From the NCBI GenBank assembly GCA_030825115.1, contig JAPJQL010000015.1:1-64000 (forward strand): DNA of 64,000 nucleotides. Reading direction: 5' to 3'. Under the pieces are notes generated by a model. The model ran no database searches. It worked only from the letters and a program-made list of their open reading frames with translations, and had not been told where the DNA came from. Position 1 is the stretch's first letter. Each line of letters begins with the position of its first letter. Position numbers and translations under genes: made by a program. The stretch comes from Lachnospiraceae bacterium. GTDB taxonomy: Bacteria; Bacillota; Clostridia; Lachnospirales; Lachnospiraceae. Of the stretch, positions 59,185 to 64,000 are shown piece by piece.

Positions 59185-62100
59185 TTACTCTGGCCGTTCA
59201 GCGCTTTTCAACAGCTTTCCGCGCTTTCCATCCGGCATCTCGTTAAAGTAATAATATATTCCGTCAATTAAATACCAGCCAATGATCATTCGGCCTTTCG
59301 TATGGTCAGATACCGGATTCAGGTAATAAATGTCTCCATGCGCGTCCGTATACCAGCCAGTCACCATATTTCCCTGTTCGTCAAATATGAACCAGTCAAA
59401 TCCCGACTGTCCGCCTTTTAAGTCTGCATGCGGATTGTACGCTGCCACCCATTGTCCTGCCTTGATCGTCCCATCAGTGCCGGTAAACCGCCAATTACCA
59501 TCGGCGCTTAACATCCAGGTTCCTTCTTCAACATAGCTTGGAACTTCAACCCTGTTAATCACTTTCGTCTCCCCGGTATAGCCTGCCGGAACAGATGTAT
59601 AGGCAGCTGTACCGCCTGCAAAAGATCCACTGGAAGAACCACCGCCGGATGAACTTCCACCGGAGGACCTTCGCACTACCGTAAGCCGGACTTCCACTGC
59701 TGCACTTGTGTAGTCTGCATCTCCATCATAAGCTACCGTAATCATCACCTCACCGACTGCATGCATCGTTACAATTCCTGCTTCGTCTACAGTCGCTATC
59801 GCCTCATCCGAAGAAGTATAGGACAGCGTTCCCTGATTAGAACATTCTGCCTGCAGCGCAAATGTCCCCGTCTGCAGATACTGTCTGATTTCCAAACCAT
59901 TCTGTACCTTGATCTGAGGAATCGCTTTTCCAATTACAAAAGATTTCCGGATCGTTCCCTTGTAGTTTCCGGTTCCTGTCACGATAACCCACGCCATACC
60001 GGCATGGATATTTTCCTCATAGTCCACCTTGTAATCTTTTTCTGTCAGAATCACAGCATCTTTTACCTTGATTTCCGGACATTTCTCCAATCCATCGTAG
60101 ACGAACGTTTCAGCCGTCACCTCAACCATCGAATCTGTCAGTTCCTTCGGTGTGACAACCACAACAACCTTCCCTGTCTTCTCCAGATAATCTGCCGTCT
60201 CCGCGAGGAACACAACCATTTCATTTCTGCCGGCATTGCCGACGCTGGCGCCCGGATTTTTCCAGTTCCATCCATCCGGAAGGGAGATGCTTTCCAGTTT
60301 CTGCCCATATATCGCATGGACTTCTCCCGGTATCGCTGCAGGATTCTCTGCTTTCTGAATGGCAAAGGTCTTTGTTGCGGTTCCTGTATAGTTTCCTGTT
60401 CCGGTTACCGTCACAGTTCCAGCGTTGTCACCCGCGTGGATGTTTTCTCCATAGACAGCCACATAATCCGTTCCTGCCATCAGCACACGTCCGCCGACTG
60501 TAACCGTAATCTCAGGAATCTGCTGCGTTCCATCATAAGTATAATTCCCGGATATCACGATCCGCTCTTCTTTTATCAGACCTTTTGTAATCTGAAAGCT
60601 TTTTGTCACCTCTCCTTCATAATTCTTCTTGCCAGTCACAGTGACCATTGCTGTTCCAACTTCCAGGTTTTCCCGATATGACACATCATAGCTACCTTCC
60701 GTCTCCAATTCTCCATCTGTCACGGTGACAGCAGGCTTCTGCTCTGAACCGTTATACTCGGTTTCTGTGTATTCCAGGCTAACCATGGAGTCTGTCAACG
60801 CTTTTTTCTCCACCTCAACGGTGACAACGGCGACTTTCTCTTTGTAGTTATCGGTTGCCGGGTAGGAAGCCTCGTGTTCCTGCTCCCCTGCATCCCCTAC
60901 ATATGCGTCCGGACTATTCCAGTTCCAGCCCTCGTCCAAAGCGATTTCATTTAACTTCTGCCCGTATACCGCGCGGACCGCATTCGGCGGGGTCGCAAGG
61001 CTTTCTGCCTTTTCAATCTCAAAGACTTTCTCCACCCTTCCGGTATAGTTCCCTTGTCCGGTCACGGTCAGACTTCCCGCTTCCAATCCTGCATTGATAT
61101 TATCTCCATAGGTTACGGTATAATCGGTATCCTTTCCCAGAGTTACCGCACCTGCTGTCACCACCGGTTCCGGTCTCTTTTGTGTCCCGTCATAAACGTA
61201 AGTTCCTTCAACAGCCACATCTGTTGTCCTGATTTCCGCTTTCTGAATCGTGAAATGTTTTTCAACCTGTCCTTTGTAATTGTTCTGCCCGGTCACGGTC
61301 ACAACCGCTGTACCTGCCTTCCGGTTCTCCTGGTAAGCCACTGTATAATCAGCTTCTGTTGCCAGCGTCCCGTCTGTCACAATAACTGCCGGTTCCTTGT
61401 CGGTTCCGTCATATACCGTCTCCTCGTATTCCAGGGAAACCATAACTTCCATCAGGTCCTTCTTAGCAACCTGGACGGTCACCATTCCGGTCTTTTCTCT
61501 GTAATTGTCCGTCTCAGGAAGAACTGCTTCATGTCTCTGTTCTCCCGCATTTCCTACGGCATCGTCCGGTTTTTTCCATTCCCAACCGTCCGGCAATTCC
61601 AGTTCCACAAGCTTCTGTCCATATACAGCGTCCACCTCACCCGGCAGCGTGATTGGATTCTCTGCTTTTGTAATCTCAAAGACCGCTTTCACAGTACCAG
61701 TATAGTCACCGATACCTGTAACTGTCACGGTACCTGCCTCTTTTCCGGCATTCACATTTGTTCCATATAATGCGGTATAGTCCGTCCCCTGAGTCAGAGT
61801 CTCTCCATTGACCACCACCGTAAACTGCGGCCTGATCTGGCTGCCTGTGTATTCATAAGCATCTTTCTCAAGTCGGATATCCTTTTGCCCGATGGAAACC
61901 GGCGACACGATGACATTAAAAGCCAGTTCGGCACCCTTATAGTTCTGGGTCTCACTGATCTTTATCGTCAATGTTGCTTCTCCGATGCCCGTCACGGTCA
62001 GTTCCCCGTCGTTTGCTTCCAGGAAGTCATTATATTTCTTTTCTACCTTGAAGATTCCTTCATCGCTGGAAGTAAAGGAGATTGTTCCGTCTCCCGAACT

Positions 62101-64000
62101 GCTCACATACAGGAAGAACGGTTCTTCCTTGATAGTCAGGTTCATCTTCTCGTTTTCTATCTTATCATTTGAAACCGTTACATCCGGATCTGCCTGCTGG
62201 ATATCGAAGTGTCTGCTAAGCGACCCGTCATAGTTCCCGGTTCCCTCCACCGCGATAGAGGCTCTTCCCGCATTCTCGTTTCCGGAATATGTTACCTTGT
62301 AATCGGTCCCTTCCTTCAGAGTCTGCTGCAATTCCTCATCTACCACAACCACCTTGGGCTCTGCCGGAACATTGGGAATGTAGGTGATATCTTCCCCATT
62401 TACCGTAACGTTTGTTTTATTGATATCCTTTGGAAGAACCTTTACCTGGAACGCACGTTCAACCGTATCTTCAGTTCCTGTAAGCACCGCCGCAAAGCCT
62501 CTGCTTCCGCCGCCGGTCACATCACCGACATAGACATCCGGGTCTTTCCAAGCCCATCCGGCAGGAAGCGCAACTGTCTCCAGCAGGTCGCCATAGACGG
62601 CAGTCAGCCGATATTCTGCCGACGGCTGAATCAGGAAAGTTACTTTTTTTGAACCATGGTACGGCGCCACGCCGCTTACCGTTACAGTCCCATAGCCCGG
62701 CTGGATATTCTCCCCATAAGACACGGTATATTCGTCAACAAGCTTTAACGTTTTTCCTGCCAATGTCACCGTAGTCTCCGGTCTGATCTGCTGTCCCGTA
62801 TAGCTTGCCACCGACGGCTTCAGAAAAACAGCTGCCGATGCAATAGCATATGGATCTGCAATGATTTCAAAGTGCTTGGTCACGGTTCCGGTATAATTTC
62901 CGACACCGTTTACGATAACGGATGCTGTCCCGACTTCTATGTTCTGACTATAGGTGACGGTGTAATCCTTTCCGGTGCCCTCTGCCAGTTCTTTACCGCT
63001 GCAAACCACAGTTACTTTTACTGTCTTCTCTTTCCCGTCATAAACCACACTGTCTTTTTCCAACGTCACATCTGCGGCTGCAATTTCTTTTGGCAGCACT
63101 CTTACTTTCAGATTTACCCCCTTCTTGTCCCCATAGTTGCAGCCTTCATAGGTGGCAAAATCCGCCTGGAATGTTCTGTTTCCCGTTCCGGTAACATCTC
63201 CTACTTCCGTATCCGGCGCCTGCCAGCTCCAGCCCTTCGGAAGGGTGATGTCTGCCAACGTCTGTCCATAAATTGCTTCATACCCCTGATTCCCGATGCT
63301 GAATTCCGGGTCGGCTTTCTTGATAATGAAAGTCCTCGTTGCCTGCCCCGTATAATTTCCTGTTCCAGTGACCGTCACGGTCGCTTCACCAGCATTAATA
63401 TTATTCTCATAAGAAACCGTGTAGCCATACGAATAGATTTTTACCGTTCCCACCATGATATAAGTGATCATCGGTTCGATTGCTTCGCCCGTGTAAGTAA
63501 ACTCACTCATTTTGAAATAGATGTCCGCGTTTTCAATAGAAAACGGTGAAACCTCTACCTCCATTTCCGCATGTTTATCCTTGTAGTTGGCATTGGGCGA
63601 AGGATATGTGATTCCATAAGTATGGGTTCCGACTTCTCCTACCTTCTGGGCAGGTTTGTCCCACTGCCATGGATCCAGGAGCATCAAATCTTTTAGCGTT
63701 GCCTTATCGCTGTAGACCGACTGAATCGGTCCCTGAGGCGCTTCCACGTCCAGTTCTGCCTGTTCAATCTTGAAGGTCACCTTCCTCTCTCCCGTGTAAT
63801 CGCCGATTCCCCGGATAGTAACAGATGCCTCTCCTGCCTCAGTACTCTCACCTTCTACTTCATAATCCGTCCCCTCTGTCAGCGTGAGAAAGCCCATCTT
63901 CACAGTCAGCTTCGGTATGATCACATCTCCAGTGTAGACATAAGTTCCTGCAATCTCTACAGCGGCATCGTTGACGTCTGTTGTCTCCATCCATTTTGCG
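59185..64000 (-). CDS. Very large repeat-rich cell-surface protein (5' end outside window)
   Basis: The frame is open to the window edge, so at least 1604 residues are seen and the N-terminus is missing. It is built from two alternating module types. Module A, about 75 residues, has a Y-x-Y-T/D-G start and ends with G-x-GNYTG-x-x-x-K-x-F-x-I. Module B has A-V/I-YGQ-x-L followed by GW-x-W and a VGNAG-like turn. About six B modules are present, at roughly 655-bp spacing where most regular (near 60310, 60965 and 61622). Two Big_2-like domains (TSSDEAIATVDEAG, and one near 62100), a Gly/Ser linker near 59645 and a C-terminal cell-wall-binding-type repeat (WYTDAHGDIYYLNP, GWYLIDGIYYYFNE) follow. 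It is probably a secreted adhesin or surface protein. Confidence 0.82.
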   Translation of the reverse strand, partial: AKWMETTDVNDAAVEIAGTYVYTGDVIIPKLTVKMGFLTLTEGTDYEVEGESTEAGEASVTIRGIGDYTGERKVTFKIEQAELDVEAPQGPIQSVYSDKATLKDLMLLDPWQWDKPAQKVGEVGTHTYGITYPSPNANYKDKHAEMEVEVSPFSIENADIYFKMSEFTYTGEAIEPMITYIMVGTVKIYSYGYTVSYENNINAGEATVTVTGTGNYTGQATRTFIIKKADPEFSIGNQGYEAIYGQTLADITLPKGWSWQAPDTEVGDVTGTGNRTFQADFATYEGCNYGDKKGVNLKVRVLPKEIAAADVTLEKDSVVYDGKEKTVKVTVVCSGKELAEGTGKDYTVTYSQNIEVGTASVIVNGVGNYTGTVTKHFEIIADPYAIASAAVFLKPSVASYTGQQIRPETTVTLAGKTLKLVDEYTVSYGENIQPGYGTVTVSGVAPYHGSKKVTFLIQPSAEYRLTAVYGDLLETVALPAGWAWKDPDVYVGDVTGGGSRGFAAVLTGTEDTVERAFQVKVLPKDINKTNVTVNGEDITYIPNVPAEPKVVVVDEELQQTLKEGTDYKVTYSGNENAGRASIAVEGTGNYDGSLSRHFDIQQADPDVTVSNDKIENEKMNLTIKEEPFFLYVSSSGDGTISFTSSDEGIFKVEKKYNDFLEANDGELTVTGIGEATLTIKISETQNYKGAELAFNVIVSPVSIGQKDIRLEKDAYEYTGSQIRPQFTVVVNGETLTQGTDYTALYGTNVNAGKEAGTVTVTGIGDYTGTVKAVFEITKAENPITLPGEVDAVYGQKLVELELPDGWEWKKPDDAVGNAGEQRHEAVLPETDNYREKTGMVTVQVAKKDLMEVMVSLEYEETVYDGTDKEPAVIVTDGTLATEADYTVAYQENRKAGTAVVTVTGQNNYKGQVEKHFTIQKAEIRTTDVAVEGTYVYDGTQKRPEPVVTAGAVTLGKDTDYTVTYGDNINAGLEAGSLTVTGQGNYTGRVEKVFEIEKAESLATPPNAVRAVYGQKLNEIALDEGWNWNSPDAYVGDAGEQEHEASYPATDNYKEKVAVVTVEVEKKALTDSMVSLEYTETEYNGSEQKPAVTVTDGELETEGSYDVSYRENLEVGTAMVTVTGKKNYEGEVTKSFQITKGLIKEERIVISGNYTYDGTQQIPEITVTVGGRVLMAGTDYVAVYGENIHAGDNAGTVTVTGTGNYTGTATKTFAIQKAENPAAIPGEVHAIYGQKLESISLPDGWNWKNPGASVGNAGRNEMVVFLAETADYLEKTGKVVVVVTPKELTDSMVEVTAETFVYDGLEKCPEIKVKDAVILTEKDYKVDYEENIHAGMAWVIVTGTGNYKGTIRKSFVIGKAIPQIKVQNGLEIRQYLQTGTFALQAECSNQGTLSYTSSDEAIATVDEAGIVTMHAVGEVMITVAYDGDADYTSAAVEVRLTVVRRSSGGSSSGGGSSSGSFAGGTAAYTSVPAGYTGETKVINRVEVPSYVEEGTWMLSADGNWRFTGTDGTIKAGQWVAAYNPHADLKGGQSGFDWFIFDEQGNMVTGWYTDAHGDIYYLNPVSDHTKGRMIIGWYLIDGIYYYFNEMPDGKRGKLLKSAERPE

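Noticed and set aside
59185..64000. Repeats in the large surface gene as a CRISPR array or mobile repeat
   Set aside because: The repeats are coding, diverged, protein-level modules of several hundred bases, not short identical repeats with spacers.

Overview
This window looks like a chromosomal segment of an anaerobic, spore-forming member of the class Clostridia, most likely a Lachnospiraceae gut species. That is an inference from four things: the spore sigma factor SigG and a YlmC/YmxH-type sporulation protein, the moderately GC-rich composition, strong GGAGG ribosome sites, and the mix of TRAP transporters, MATE exporters and tandem catabolic operons. No phage, insertion sequence, CRISPR array, rRNA or tRNA was seen.

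Layout. 1-523: no gene. It holds a nested set of complementary helices (a possible structured RNA) and a perfect 32-bp inverted repeat. 524-3908: a YeiH-type anion exporter with a small membrane partner, then an Fe-S protein divergent from a Crp/Fnr regulator. 4011-11606: a DEAD-box helicase, a MATE exporter, and a marR-ABC-ABC-merR drug-efflux cluster. 11749-22827: housekeeping genes, including a metallophosphoesterase, a ParB-like/BMP fusion, a SNF2 helicase, argS, efp, aroQ, a YqeG phosphatase, nrdR and the sporulation protein. 22926-24946: the metNIQ methionine importer behind a regulated leader. 24971-27973: a chorismate mutase-shikimate kinase fusion, a LysR regulator and an AroE-type dehydrogenase.

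28025-36738 is a nine-gene operon: YheO-like regulator, RidA, TRAP P-Q-M, MBL hydrolase, amidohydrolase, class V aminotransferase and DUF362 protein. It reads as an uptake and breakdown pathway for an amino-group-containing carboxylate. 38896-45686 is a second accessory operon controlled by a divergent LacI protein. It has an amino-acid-type ABC transporter, two TIM-barrel isomerases, two bicupins and a MATE exporter. 47024-53579: peptidase, YqeY, RF3, esterase, coaBC and coaX. 53658-57783: a GntR-controlled TRAP transporter. 57918-64000: sigG, a small conserved protein and the 3' part of a very large repeat-rich surface protein that runs off the window.

The most notable find is in front of metN. 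A 32-residue leader peptide with 11 Met codons and a strong ribosome site (24765-24863) sits between a consensus promoter and an intrinsic terminator. The 13 nt just after its stop codon can pair with the 5' arm and loop of that terminator. This is the architecture of ribosome-mediated transcription attenuation sensing Met-tRNA. No S-box or T-box is visible there, although those are the usual Firmicutes controls for methionine genes. Other leads are the two accessory operons with mapped promoters and operators, catalytic/degenerate paralogue pairs in the LacI operon, the cytosolic ParB-BMP fusion, and a nine-A run at the start of the YlmC/YmxH gene.
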